From Longimicrobiales bacterium (lineage in GTDB: Bacteria > Gemmatimonadota > Gemmatimonadetes > Longimicrobiales > RSA9): a stretch of DNA of 35,673 nucleotides. A program made the position numbers and the translations under genes. Under the pieces are notes generated by a model. That model was not told where the DNA came from and searched no databases. It saw only the letters and a program-made list of their open reading frames with translations. The stretch spans positions 1 to 35,673 of the forward strand of contig DASTYK010000071.1 in NCBI GenBank assembly GCA_035764935.1. Reading direction: 5' to 3'. How positions within the stretch are numbered: the first letter of the stretch is position 1; each line of letters begins with the position of its first letter. Positions 9,538-17,950 of this stretch are shown here, in pieces.

Positions 9538-9996
9538 CTAGTCGACGGCGCCGGCCAGCTCTTCGATGCGCTGCTGGATCAGGGCGAGCTGCGCGGGGTC
9601 GCGCAGGATGAGGAGGATGGTGTCGTCGCCGGCGAGGGTGCCGAGGACTTCCGGCCATTCCTCCCAGTCGAGCGCCTCGGCGACGGCCTGTGCGCCGCCG
9701 GAGAGGGTGCGGACCACGAGCAGGTTTCCGGTTCCTTCCGCACCGACGTAGAGCGCGGGCAGGAGGCGGGTGAGGGCGGGAGACTGGTCCCAGCTCTCGG
9801 GGGGCAGCGTGTAGTGGGAGCGTCCCTCGGCGTCGGGGACCTTGATGAGGCGCAGCTCGCGGATGTCGCGAGAGAGGGTGGCCTGGGCGACCTCGACGTT
9901 GCGCTGGGCGAGGAGCTCGCGGAGGTGCTCCTGGCTGGTGACGCGGTGCGAGGCGATCAGCTCGCGGATGGCGGCGTGGCGTTCAGGCTTACCCAT
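9538..9996 (-). CDS. argR: arginine repressor ArgR
   Basis: Arginine-responsive hexameric DNA-binding regulator, 152 aa, normal length. The N-terminal winged helix (about 1-70) has IRELIASHRVTSQEHLRELL and the family's recognition stretch ATLSRDIRELRLIKV. The C-terminal oligomerisation/arginine-binding domain shows VVRTLSGGAQAVAEALD and GTLAGDDTILLIL with the DD that contacts arginine in known ArgR. The ATG at 9996 is preceded by no ribosome binding site. A TTGACC (10032-10027) with a weak GCATTC 17 bases on would start RNA next to the ATG, so this gene may also be leaderless (weak evidence). It lies 65 bp upstream of argC in the same direction, with the argC promoter in that gap. Confidence 0.96.
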   Translation of the reverse strand: MGKPERHAAIRELIASHRVTSQEHLRELLAQRNVEVAQATLSRDIRELRLIKVPDAEGRSHYTLPPESWDQSPALTRLLPALYVGAEGTGNLLVVRTLSGGAQAVAEALDWEEWPEVLGTLAGDDTILLILRDPAQLALIQQRIEELAGAVD

Positions 9997-10033
9997 GGCG
10001 GGAGAATGCCGCCGGCCGCGCAGGATGGTCAAG

Positions 10034-10387
10034 TCATGGGGGCGGCACGATGTAGACGAAGGCAAAGACGACGCCGTAGAGGGTGCGTGCGAGGAACGTG
10101 CGGACGCGCACGTCGGCGCTCGGTCGATCGGGGCGCAAGGAAGCGGCGACCAGCTCGATGCCGCCGTGCGTGGCGCCCAGGACCACGCCCGTCGTGAGAT
10201 CGGCCTGCCCGATCAGCTCGAGGGCGACCGCATAGAGCAGCGGGAACAGCAGCAGATCGGCAACGGCCGCAATCGCGCGTGGGCGCCCCCGCGCAGCCGC
10301 AGGCGTGTGTCGCGCGATTGGCCCTGCGACGACTGTCGCAGCGATGCCGCACCAGAGCAGCAGCAGAAAACCGGGTTGTGGCAGCAT
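10034..10387 (-). CDS. small hypothetical integral membrane protein
   Basis: A 117-aa hydrophobic protein with about four predicted membrane segments: residues 4-24, roughly 38-58, 63-82 and 98-115. An Arg-rich loop (25-37) and another polar loop around 83-95 (RPDRPSADVRVR) would sit on the cytoplasmic side by the positive-inside rule. No motif identifies a family. The ATG at 10387 has only a weak ACGAGG/GAGCGG upstream; TTGACA lies further upstream (about 10422-10417) without a good -10. It ends 37 bp before argR on the same strand, so read-through into argR is possible. The coding call rests on the consistent hydrophobic pattern and absence of a better frame. Confidence 0.6.
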   Translation of the reverse strand: MLPQPGFLLLLWCGIAATVVAGPIARHTPAAARGRPRAIAAVADLLLFPLLYAVALELIGQADLTTGVVLGATHGGIELVAASLRPDRPSADVRVRTFLARTLYGVVFAFVYIVPPP

Positions 10388-10580
10388 GTCCGCTCAGCCT
10401 CGTTGCGGGACAGCCGCCTGTCAAGCGAGAGCGGATCTGCTTGCGGCTGGCGACCATGCAGTGATGGTGGCGGGTCCACCCGGGCTGCGGCCGGGATGGG
10501 CGCCGCTGACCGGAGCACGCATACGGGCCCGCTGCGTGCGTTGCAGGCCTGGAGAGCGGAACGGTAAGGGAGCCGAAGGC

Positions 10581-11159
10581 ATGAATCACGACGTCCAGGC
10601 AGCGCCACTCGTCGCGCTGCGCCGAATCCTTTCTCATCAGCACCTGCGGTTCGCGGTGCTGATCGGGATCCTGGCCTGGCTGGTGGACTGGGTCTCGAAA
10701 TCGTGGGCGCTGACGACGCTCGCGCAGCGCCCGCGCGAGCTGGGCGACGCGCTGCTGCTGGGCGTTGCGCACAACGATGCGCTCGCGTTCTCATCCTTTC
10801 AGTCCATCCCGGTCGAGAGCGTGCTGTCGCTGCGGCTCACCTGCATCGTCGTGCTGGCGCTGCTTGCGGTCCGGTTCGCGACGGAAAGCCGCCGGCTGGC
10901 GTGTGCCTTCGCGCTTCTTCTCGCGGGCGGGCTGGGCAATGTGGCGGACCTGGTCCTGCGCGACGGCGCGGTGATCGACTTCATCGGCGTCAGGCCGTTC
11001 CTGTTCGCGGAGCCGGACCTGGCCGTCGTGTTCAACCTGGCCGATGTCTGGATCAAGGTCGGCATCATCCTGGCATTTCCGCTGATCCGCCGGGCGGCAC
11101 AACGGACGCAGGAGGCCAGCGACGCGTTCGAGCGCCGGCTCCAGCTGCGTCTCCGCTGA
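10581..11159 (+). CDS. divergent signal peptidase II (LspA)-like membrane protein
   Basis: A 192-aa membrane protein with the skeleton of lipoprotein signal peptidase: LVDWVSKSW in the first membrane helix (D..SK), VAHNDALAFSS matching the N.GAAFS region, GGLGNVADLVLRDGAVIDFIGV and FNLADVWIKVG. The two aspartates corresponding to the catalytic pair (in VIDF and FNLAD) are present. Differences are ADL where canonical LspA has DR, ALAF for GAAF, a ~20-residue N-terminal extension and a charged C-terminal tail. ATG at 10581 follows AAGGGAG about ten bases upstream. It may be a second, specialised lipoprotein peptidase or an inactive paralogue; a canonical lspA would be expected elsewhere. It is the only plus-strand gene in its neighbourhood. 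Confidence 0.75.
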   Translation: MNHDVQAAPLVALRRILSHQHLRFAVLIGILAWLVDWVSKSWALTTLAQRPRELGDALLLGVAHNDALAFSSFQSIPVESVLSLRLTCIVVLALLAVRFATESRRLACAFALLLAGGLGNVADLVLRDGAVIDFIGVRPFLFAEPDLAVVFNLADVWIKVGIILAFPLIRRAAQRTQEASDAFERRLQLRLR

Positions 11160-11179
11160 GCGGCGCGCGGTGCCGACGC

Positions 11180-13957
11180 TCATGTCGGCGCGCGTTCCGC
11201 CCCTTCCCTCTCCCTGCTGAGCCACCCGATCAGCTGCCCGATCACGGCAGGCATGAGCGCGGCAGGCACCACGATCATCCAGTCCTCCCGCGTGAGCGGC
11301 ACCACGTCGAGCAGGCGTGCGAGTGGTGCGAAGTAGAGCGCGAGGAACTGCAGTGCTACGGTCAGCAGCACGGCGGCGATAGCCCAGCGGTTCGCGATCA
11401 TGCGTCCCCAGCCGAGAACGTGCGTCCGACTGCGCGCATTGCCGAGATGGAACGCCTGTGCCAGTGCGAGCGTCATGAACGCGATCGTGACGGCCCGGTC
11501 CGGATCGTCGCGCTGGAGCGCGTACAGGAACGCACCAAGCGTTGCGATGGTGATGAGCGCCGCAAACAGCGCGATGCGTCTGAGGAAACCGGGCGAAAGG
11601 ATGGCCTCGTTCGGATCACGGGGTGGACGTCGCATGACGCTCCGGTCGCCCGGCTCAGCGGCGAGGGAGAGTGCGGGAAACGTGTCGGTGACCAGGTTGA
11701 GCCAGAGGATCTGCAGCGGCAGCAGCGGTTGCGGCATGCCGAGGATGCTGGCGCCCAGGATGACCAGCACCTCGGCGAGGTTGCAGCTGAACAGGTAGAA
11801 GACGAAGCGGCGGATGTTGTCGAAGATGACGCGCCCCTCTTCCACGGCGGCGCCGATGGTTTGAAAGCGGTCGTCACGCAGCACGACGCCTGCTGCCTCC
11901 TTGGCGACATCGGTGCCGCGCCCACCCATTGCGACGCCGATGTCCGCCTTCTTGAGAGCCGCGGCGTCGTTCACCCCGTCTCCCAGCATGGCGACGATCT
12001 CGCCGCGCTGCTGCAGCGCCTCGACGATGTGCAGCTTGTCCTCCGGACTGATCCGGCTGAGCGCAGCGATGCGACGCAGCTGTTCACGTGAGCGCGCCAC
12101 TTCGTGCGCCTGCAGCTCGCGCGCGTCCAGGACCAGGTCATCCTCGCCCATGATGCCCAGCTCACGCGCGATCGCCTGCGCCGTCAGTTTCTGGTCGCCC
12201 GTGATCATGATCGTGCGGATGCCGGCCGCATGCAGCGCGTCGATCGTTTCACGCACGCCGGCGGCGGGTGGATCACTGATGCCGACGAGACCGGCGAATG
12301 TCAGCGGCGGGAGTTCCTGCGCGGTATCGACGGAGCGGCCTGCTGCAACGCTCACCCCGTGATCGTACGACCCGGCGTCGTCCGGCTGCCGGTGCAGCGG
12401 GACCGACGCCTGCGCAAGCGCGAGGACGCGCAGCCCGCGTGCGGCCATGTCGCGGTTGCGGACGAGGATCGCCTCGCGCGCGGCATCGTCGAGCTTCTCA
12501 GTGGGGTCGCCGATCGCATCGACGCAGGCTTCGACGACGCGAGCGGGCGCACCCTTCACGGCGACCAGTGTGTGATCGGTTTCGGAGTGGAAGCTCGCCA
12601 TGAGCATCCGCTCGCTGGAGAACGGCATCTCACGGCTCCGCGGTGGCAGCGCATTCCGATCCAGGCCGGCCTTTTCGGCCAGCACGAGCAATGCGGCCTC
12701 GGTGGGGTCGCCGCGGATCGTCCAGCCGTCCTTTGCAGTGTGCAGCAGGTCAGCGTTGTTGGCGAGCGCGCCGACGCGCAGCGCCGACCGGAGTGCCGCA
12801 TCGCGTTCGGCATCCACGGGTGTGCCATCCCGGAGTATGTCCCCCTCGGGGGTGTACCCCGCGCCGGTCACCTCGTACGTGCGTCCGGCGACCCACAGCT
12901 CGGTGACGGTCATCTCCCCGGCCGTGAGCGTGCCCGTCTTGTCCGTGCACACGACGGTGACGGAACCCAGTGACTCCACCGCGGGCAGTCTGCGAACGAG
13001 CGCGTTCCTCCTGGCCATGCGCGCGGTACCGATCGCCAGCGCAATCGTGGAGACCGCGGCAAGGCCTTCGGGCACGGCAGCGATTGCGAGCGCGATGGCT
13101 GTTTCCACGAGCTGGCCGACGGGCTCATCGCGGAGCATGCCCGCGACGATTACGGTAGCGGCAACGACGAGCGTGATCCCCACGAGACGACCGCCGAGCA
13201 CGTCCAGCCGCCGCTCGAGGGGTGTGCGCTCAGCGTGGATGCCGGCGACCAGCCCACCGATATGGCCGACCTCCGTTGCATTGCCGGTCGCCGTGACGAC
13301 GGCCCGAGCGGTGCCCGCGACGACGTTGGTCGACATGTAGATCGAGTTGATGCGCTCGGCGAGCGGCGTATCGGTCCCGAGCACCACGTCTGCCCGCTTG
13401 TCGACGGGCAGTGACTCGCCGGTGAGCGCGGCTTCGCTGGTGCGCAGCTCTGTCGCCTGCAGCAGGCGTGCGTCGGCGGGCACTGCCTGTCCAGCCTCGA
13501 TCAGGATGACGTCGCCGGGAACGAGCGTGGTCGCCTCGATTTCACGCGCACGGCCATCACGCAGCACGGTCGCGTGTGGCACTTCCAGTGCGAGCAGCGC
13601 TGCCATGGCGCTGCGCGCACGCAGCTCCGTCACGAACCCGAGCGCGGCGTTGATGATCAGGACACCGAAGATGGCAATCGCTTCGATCGGATCGCCGAGC
13701 AGCCAGGCGACAGTCATGGCGGCGACGAGCAGCAGCACCACCACTCCGCGAAACTGCTCGAGCAGGATCCGCCACGCCGACGTGGGCCGGGCGAGGCGCA
13801 GCGAGTTGGGGCCGTATTCGTGGAGCCGCTGCTGTGCCTCCGCTTCACGCAGACCCTGGACACCAGTCGACAGCCGGTCCAGCAGTCCCTGGAGATCGGC
13901 CGCGTGCCAGTCGTCGGTCCGTGTCAGAGCCTCGCGCTCACCCGCAGCAGCGCTCAA
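11180..13957 (-). CDS. P-type Ca2+-transporting ATPase (type P2)
   Basis: A 925-aa inner-membrane cation pump, probably exporting Ca2+. Order: cation-transporter N domain, two membrane helices (about 68-110), actuator domain with TGES (179-182), membrane helices 3-4 with AAVPEGLAAV (Glu297), phosphorylation motif CTDKTGTLT (Asp339), nucleotide domain with KGAPARVVEAC, ITGDQK and the hinge GDGVNDAAALKKADIGVAMG, then six C-terminal helices. SCNLAEV in M5 and LWLNLVTDTFPA in M6 match the SERCA Asn/Glu and Asn/Thr/Asp ligands. This favours Ca2+ over Mn2+ or Na+, though P2 subtypes are hard to separate by eye. The TTG start at 13957 is supported by GAGGAG eight bases upstream, which overlaps the stop of the preceding gene. 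The 3' ends of this gene and the lspA-like gene converge with a 20-bp gap. Confidence 0.92.
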   Translation of the reverse strand: MSAAAGEREALTRTDDWHAADLQGLLDRLSTGVQGLREAEAQQRLHEYGPNSLRLARPTSAWRILLEQFRGVVVLLLVAAMTVAWLLGDPIEAIAIFGVLIINAALGFVTELRARSAMAALLALEVPHATVLRDGRAREIEATTLVPGDVILIEAGQAVPADARLLQATELRTSEAALTGESLPVDKRADVVLGTDTPLAERINSIYMSTNVVAGTARAVVTATGNATEVGHIGGLVAGIHAERTPLERRLDVLGGRLVGITLVVAATVIVAGMLRDEPVGQLVETAIALAIAAVPEGLAAVSTIALAIGTARMARRNALVRRLPAVESLGSVTVVCTDKTGTLTAGEMTVTELWVAGRTYEVTGAGYTPEGDILRDGTPVDAERDAALRSALRVGALANNADLLHTAKDGWTIRGDPTEAALLVLAEKAGLDRNALPPRSREMPFSSERMLMASFHSETDHTLVAVKGAPARVVEACVDAIGDPTEKLDDAAREAILVRNRDMAARGLRVLALAQASVPLHRQPDDAGSYDHGVSVAAGRSVDTAQELPPLTFAGLVGISDPPAAGVRETIDALHAAGIRTIMITGDQKLTAQAIARELGIMGEDDLVLDARELQAHEVARSREQLRRIAALSRISPEDKLHIVEALQQRGEIVAMLGDGVNDAAALKKADIGVAMGGRGTDVAKEAAGVVLRDDRFQTIGAAVEEGRVIFDNIRRFVFYLFSCNLAEVLVILGASILGMPQPLLPLQILWLNLVTDTFPALSLAAEPGDRSVMRRPPRDPNEAILSPGFLRRIALFAALITIATLGAFLYALQRDDPDRAVTIAFMTLALAQAFHLGNARSRTHVLGWGRMIANRWAIAAVLLTVALQFLALYFAPLARLLDVVPLTREDWMIVVPAALMPAVIGQLIGWLSREREGAERAPT

Positions 13958-13969
13958 CGGCCGTGCTCC

Positions 13970-14425
13970 TCAGCGCCGGCTGCTCTCGCGACCGGTGACG
14001 TCCTGGGCGGAGATGCGAAAGAGCACCGTGCGGAACGCGAATGGATCGTCTTCGGCGAACGTGTCGGGGATGAGCGTGCGCAGCAGGCGGACCGCCTCGA
14101 CCCACAGCTCCTGCTCCGCTTCTTCGATCACGTAGAAGCCGCCATGGATGAGGATGCTGCGCCAGTTGAAGAGGTCGTCGATCTCGCTGACTTCGAATGC
14201 GACCGGCCACCAGCGGTACTGGTTCTCCGCCAGCACCTCGTACTTCTGACCGTACGACGTGCGCCCGTAGAGCCACCCGTCCGAGTACACGTAGTTGACG
14301 GGCTGCACGTCCACGTTGTTGCCGACCGCGTAGGCGAGTCGCCCGATGCTGTTGCGCTCGAGGATCGCGTCGATCTCGTCCCTGTCCAGCTCACGGAACG
14401 TCGGCGCAGATGCGGACTGTGCCAT
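13970..14425 (-). CDS. pyridoxamine 5'-phosphate oxidase-like flavin-binding protein
   Basis: A 151-aa split-barrel protein of the PNPOx-like superfamily (flavin or F420 binding). The region after residue 12 fits the family pattern: LDRDEIDAILERNSIGRLAYAVGNNVDVQPVNYVYSDGWLYGRTSYGQKYEVL, containing the L..N..GRLA and P.NYVY.DG.LYGRT elements, then VAFEVSEID and a W near the centre of the barrel. The true reaction is unknown; such proteins include oxidoreductases, haem-binding and antibiotic-modifying enzymes. ATG at 14425 follows GGAGGAG. It lies 60 bp after egtD and directly before the Ca2+ ATPase, whose ribosome binding site overlaps its stop, suggesting one transcript with the ergothioneine genes. 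Confidence 0.8.
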   Translation of the reverse strand: MAQSASAPTFRELDRDEIDAILERNSIGRLAYAVGNNVDVQPVNYVYSDGWLYGRTSYGQKYEVLAENQYRWWPVAFEVSEIDDLFNWRSILIHGGFYVIEEAEQELWVEAVRLLRTLIPDTFAEDDPFAFRTVLFRISAQDVTGRESSRR

Positions 14426-14484
14426 CCACTCCTCCCCATGTCACCGGTGCGAGGCGGTTCTGCAGCGTGTGTGAAGATCGTGCA

Positions 14485-15483
14485 TCATGCGGCCTGCCGG
14501 CCAGCCAGGCTGAGCGCGAACATCCCGTCGCTGTCCTGGCGCCATTCCAGCAGATCGAGTCCTGCTGCCGCGAACATCTCCTGCACCACCTGCCGGTCGT
14601 ACTTGCAGGAGATCTCCGTACGGATCGTTTCACCCTTGCCCAGGTCGATCGTGCCGATGCCGGGCACGCTGACCGACTGCGCGGCCGTCGAGACGAGATG
14701 CATCTCGATGCAATGGACGTCGCGGTTGTACACGGCGCTGTGTCGAAACGCACCCGGGTCGAAGTCCGCGCCGAATTCGTCGTTCATCACCCGGAGGATG
14801 TTGAGGTTGAACTCGGCAGTGACGCCCCTGGCGTCGTTGTATGCGGCTTCCAGTGTCGCTGCGTCCTTGCGCAGGTCTACGCCGAGGATGAAGCGGTCGT
14901 CGGGCTGCATGACGTTGCCGACGCGGCGCAGCAGATCGACTGCGGCGTCGCGTGCGAAGTTGCCGATCGTGCTGCCAAGAAACGTGAGCAGCACCGGCCC
15001 CGGGAGTGAGCCGACCAGTTCCAGCGCACGGATGAAGGTTGCCGCGACCGGTCGAACGGTGAGACGCGGGTGCTCCTCACGCAGCCGCTCGGCGGTGTTT
15101 GCCAGGAATTCGGCGCTCACATCGATCGGTACATAGGTCACGCCACCTGTATCCGCATGCATGGCCGTGAGGAACGGCCGTGTCTTCAGGGCACTGCCGG
15201 CACCCAGCTCGACCAGTGACCGCGGACGATGGCGTTCGATCCAGGAGGGCACCTGGTCGGTGATCAGCGCCTGCTCGGCGCGCGTGAGGTAGTACTCCGG
15301 CAGGCGCGTGATCTCCTCGAACAGCCGGGAGCCGCGCTCGTCATAGAAGAGCCTGCTCGGCAGCTCCCTCTGCTCGCGGGCCAGGCCGGCGCGGATCTCG
15401 TCGAGAAGCTCCTGCCGCTCGTCGCTCAGCGTGCGCCCCCGGATTCGACGTCGCGCGCGAGCCGCACGCCCGTGAACTGCCAC
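14485..15483 (-). CDS. egtD: L-histidine N-alpha-methyltransferase EgtD
   Basis: Trimethylates histidine to hercynine with S-adenosylmethionine, the first step of ergothioneine synthesis. Motifs: LPSRLFYDERGSRLFEEITR, LPEYYLTRAE, the SAM-binding VELGAGSALKTR, LLTFLGSTIGNF, FILGVDLRKD and YNDARGVTAEFNLNILR. All are characteristic of EgtD (family about 320 aa). The start is uncertain. GTG at 15483 gives 332 aa but no clear ribosome binding site and a ~58-bp overlap with egtB. The alternative is CTG at 15429, which overlaps the egtB stop as CTGA and gives 314 aa, aligning better with known N-termini. EgtB encoded immediately upstream uses the hercynine product. Confidence 0.93.
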   Translation of the reverse strand: MAVHGRAARARRRIRGRTLSDERQELLDEIRAGLAREQRELPSRLFYDERGSRLFEEITRLPEYYLTRAEQALITDQVPSWIERHRPRSLVELGAGSALKTRPFLTAMHADTGGVTYVPIDVSAEFLANTAERLREEHPRLTVRPVAATFIRALELVGSLPGPVLLTFLGSTIGNFARDAAVDLLRRVGNVMQPDDRFILGVDLRKDAATLEAAYNDARGVTAEFNLNILRVMNDEFGADFDPGAFRHSAVYNRDVHCIEMHLVSTAAQSVSVPGIGTIDLGKGETIRTEISCKYDRQVVQEMFAAAGLDLLEWRQDSDGMFALSLAGRQAA

Positions 15484-16751
15484 GTTGCTTCGGGCGGAAA
15501 GAAGTTGCGGTATGTGGGTCGGATGTGGCTGCGCGACGTCGCACAACTTCCGCCACGAAGCACGTACTGGTTGCACATGAACTTGCCGTTGTACTCGCCG
15601 ACAGCACCGGGAGCAGTGCGGAAGCCGGGGTACGGCGCGTAGGAGCTGGACGTCCATTCCCACACGTCCCCGTACATCTGCCGCAGGCCGGCGGCTGGCG
15701 AAGCGACACCCGGGTGGTGGTGCCCATCGTCGACGAAATTGCCCGCCACCGCTACCGTTGCCGCGGCGACCTCCCACTCGGCTTCCGTCGGCAGGCGTGC
15801 GCCGGCCCCGCGCGCAAAGGCGTCCGCCTCGAAGTAGCTCAGGTGGCAAACCGGCTCATCCGCATTCACCTCACGCATGCCGCTGAGTGTGAACGTCATC
15901 CAGGTATCACCGTGCCGCTCCCAGTAGAACGGCTCGGCCCAGCCGTGCTGCTGCACCGTGGCCCACCCGAGGGAAAGCCACAGTTCCGGCCGCTGGTACC
16001 CGCCATCCCGCATGAAGTCGAGATACTCGCCGTTGGTGACCAGCCGGTCGGCCAGCGCGAAGGCCTCGACGAACTCGCGATGGCGCGGCTCCTCGTTGTC
16101 GTACGCGAAGTCGTCCCCCTGGTGACCAGTTTCGTACACGTCCGCATCGAAGCTCACCCATTGCAGCGGACGAGTGGCATGGGGCTCCTGTCGTCCGGGG
16201 ATCGTGCGATACACGGGGCGCAGCGGATTGACGGAGAACACGTGCTTGATGTCCGTCAGCATCAGCTCCTGATGCTGCTGCTCGTGGTTCAGCCCGAGCG
16301 TGACGAGCTGGACCAGCGACGTCTGTGCGACCTCATCGAGGCCCTGGAGCAACCGCACCATTGCCTCGTCGACGTGCCTGCGGTAGGCCAGGACCTCCGC
16401 CACGGTCGGTCGCGAGATGTAGCCGCGCTGATCGCGGCAGTGGCGCTCGCCCGCCTGCTGGTAGTACGAGTTGAAGAGGTACAGGTACGTGTCGTGGAGC
16501 GGTGTGTAGCCGCGTGCGTGCTCCATCAGCACGAAGCGTTCGAAGAACCAGCTGGTGTGCGCCAGGTGCCACTTGGTGGGGCTCACATCGGGCATCGACT
16601 GCACGACCATGTCCTCCGGCGCGAGCCCCTCGACCAGGTGCTCCGTGAACGCGCGCACCGCCATGTAGCGTCTGGCGAGTGTGGAATCGGCGGCCGCTGC
16701 TGTCGGGCTCCCGGAGCCCGGCGTGGACAGGGTGGCTTCCGTCGTTGCCAT
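15426..16751 (-). CDS. egtB: ergothioneine biosynthesis sulfoxide synthase EgtB
   Basis: Non-haem iron enzyme joining hercynine to a cysteine-type thiol with O2, giving the hercynyl sulfoxide. The 441-aa protein has an N-terminal DinB-like bundle with KWHLAHTSWFFE (60-71) and NHEQQHQE (155-162), supplying the three-His iron site (H62, H156 and H160 are the likely ligands). The C-terminal FGE-sulfatase-type domain shows RLPTEAEWE, YGDVWEWTSS, VLRGGSC and RPTYRNFFPP...FTGVRLA. ATG at 16751 is preceded by GAGGAG. No egtA, egtC or egtE is adjacent; this fits an enzyme using free cysteine, but the substrate cannot be told by eye. The upstream SDR gene ends 51 bp earlier. Confidence 0.94.
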   Translation of the reverse strand: MATTEATLSTPGSGSPTAAAADSTLARRYMAVRAFTEHLVEGLAPEDMVVQSMPDVSPTKWHLAHTSWFFERFVLMEHARGYTPLHDTYLYLFNSYYQQAGERHCRDQRGYISRPTVAEVLAYRRHVDEAMVRLLQGLDEVAQTSLVQLVTLGLNHEQQHQELMLTDIKHVFSVNPLRPVYRTIPGRQEPHATRPLQWVSFDADVYETGHQGDDFAYDNEEPRHREFVEAFALADRLVTNGEYLDFMRDGGYQRPELWLSLGWATVQQHGWAEPFYWERHGDTWMTFTLSGMREVNADEPVCHLSYFEADAFARGAGARLPTEAEWEVAAATVAVAGNFVDDGHHHPGVASPAAGLRQMYGDVWEWTSSSYAPYPGFRTAPGAVGEYNGKFMCNQYVLRGGSCATSRSHIRPTYRNFFPPEATWQFTGVRLARDVESGGAR

Positions 16752-16802
16752 TGCAGTCTCCTCGTGAGTTACCAGGCTGGTGACGTCCGCTGGAAGCGTC
16801 GC

Positions 16803-17558
16803 TCAGACTGTCGTGTAGCCCCCGTCGATGAGGTAGTACCCGCCAGTGATGAACGAGGCATCACTCGACAGCAGGAAGCAGACGAGCGGCGCGATTTCTT
16901 CTGCTCTTCCCAGGCGCCCCAGCGGGTGTCGCGCAACGAGTTGCTTCCTCGTGTCGGACGGCAGATCCGCCAGCAGCGGTGTATCGATGTAGCCCGGGCC
17001 GACGCAGTTGATCCGCAGCCCCTGTGGACCGTACTCGGCGGCCGCGTTCCTGGTGAGGCCGACCACACCGTGCTTGGCTGCGGTATACGCGCCGTTGCCG
17101 ATGGCAGCCACCGCTCCATGGATCGACGCCATGTTCACGATTGCGCATTCCCCGGCACCGGCATCGAGCATCGCAGGGATCTGGTAGCGCATGCCGTAGA
17201 GCACCCCGTTCAGGTTGATGTCGATCACGCGGTTCCACTCGTTGATGTCGGTCTCGCCCGCAGGTGCGGGCGCACCGCCGATGCCCGCATTGTTCACGGC
17301 ATAATGGAGCGCACCGTACATTTCGATGGCGTGGCGCACGACCTTGTCGGCGTCCTCAGGGCTCGCTGTGTCCTGCCGGAACGCGCTGGCCAGGCCGCCG
17401 GCTTCCGAGATCTCCCGCGCAACGCGTTCGGCCGATTCGAGATTGATGTCCGAAAGGACGACACTCGCACCCTCCCGCGCGAGTCGCTTGCCGATCGCCT
17501 CGCCGAGTCCTGACCCGCCGCCTGTCACCAGTGCGACCTTGCCATCGAACATCCCCAT
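16803..17558 (-). CDS. short-chain dehydrogenase/reductase (SDR)
   Basis: Classical SDR, 251 aa, single Rossmann domain. The nucleotide motif is TGGGSGLG (12-19), NNAGIG is at 89-94, and the catalytic residues are Ser145 in NMASIHG and Tyr158/Lys162 in AYTAAKHG. PGYIDTPL and the C-terminal ITGGYYLIDGGYTTV are typical. Asp37 at the end of the second strand suggests NAD(H) rather than NADP(H). The substrate is not predictable. ATG at 17558 follows GGAGG five bases upstream; a second ATG is at 17552. It leads the minus-strand group SDR-egtB-egtD-PNPOx-ATPase. Confidence 0.9.
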   Translation of the reverse strand: MGMFDGKVALVTGGGSGLGEAIGKRLAREGASVVLSDINLESAERVAREISEAGGLASAFRQDTASPEDADKVVRHAIEMYGALHYAVNNAGIGGAPAPAGETDINEWNRVIDINLNGVLYGMRYQIPAMLDAGAGECAIVNMASIHGAVAAIGNGAYTAAKHGVVGLTRNAAAEYGPQGLRINCVGPGYIDTPLLADLPSDTRKQLVARHPLGRLGRAEEIAPLVCFLLSSDASFITGGYYLIDGGYTTV

Positions 17559-17823
17559 CAGCGCCTCCGCGTGCCTGAGCCGATTGTCAGTGGTCTTCCG
17601 CCCCATCCGGGTCGTTGCCGGGTGAAAGAATGGGGCCAGTGGAACGTGGAGGCAGAGCCTTCCCTCGGAGCTCGAGCGTTCCGGGTCGCGGGGCAGCTCT
17701 GGAACTGTGCGGGAGGCCTGGAGGCCGGAAGACGATGGGCGAGGCGAGCGGCGATCCGGCAGCAGGCGCTGATCCGGGGCAGGTGACGGATCGCGACTGG
17801 CGCTGCGTCAGCGGTATGGAACA
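17559..17823. other. gene-free stretch upstream of the SDR gene
   Basis: About 265 bp between the SDR start and the tRNA terminator hairpin. It presumably holds the SDR promoter on the minus strand, but I see no convincing -35/-10 pair. Open frames here lack a start with a ribosome binding site or any recognisable protein pattern. Confidence 0.4.
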
Positions 17824-17851
17824 GAAACGGCCACCCGTGGGTGGCCGTTTC
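17824..17851 (-). terminator. intrinsic terminator after the tRNA genes
   Basis: A 13-bp perfect inverted repeat, GAAACGGCCACCC with GGGTGGCCGTTTC, almost no loop beyond the central GT. On the minus strand the arm ends CCGTTTCTGTT, U-rich, 19 bp past the tRNA-Cys. The plus-strand exit CGTTTCATTTCTG is also U-rich, so it may act in both directions. Confidence 0.75.
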
Positions 17852-17869
17852 ATTTCTGCCTCGTGCGAG

Positions 17870-17942
17870 AGGCCCCGAGCGGATTCGAACCGCTGCATGA
17901 GGGATTTGCAGTCCCTTGCCTTACCAGCTTGGCTACGGGGCC
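17870..17942 (-). tRNA. tRNA-Cys (anticodon GCA)
   Basis: A 73-nt cloverleaf with acceptor stem GGCCCCG/CGGGGCC, D-arm region AGCCAAGCTGGTAAGGC, anticodon loop CTGCAAA giving GCA, T-arm GCGGTTCGAATCCGC, and discriminator U73 as expected for tRNA-Cys. The 3' CCA is not encoded. It lies 8 bp downstream of tRNA-Gly on the same strand. Confidence 0.95.
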
Positions 17943-17950
17943 GAAGCAAG

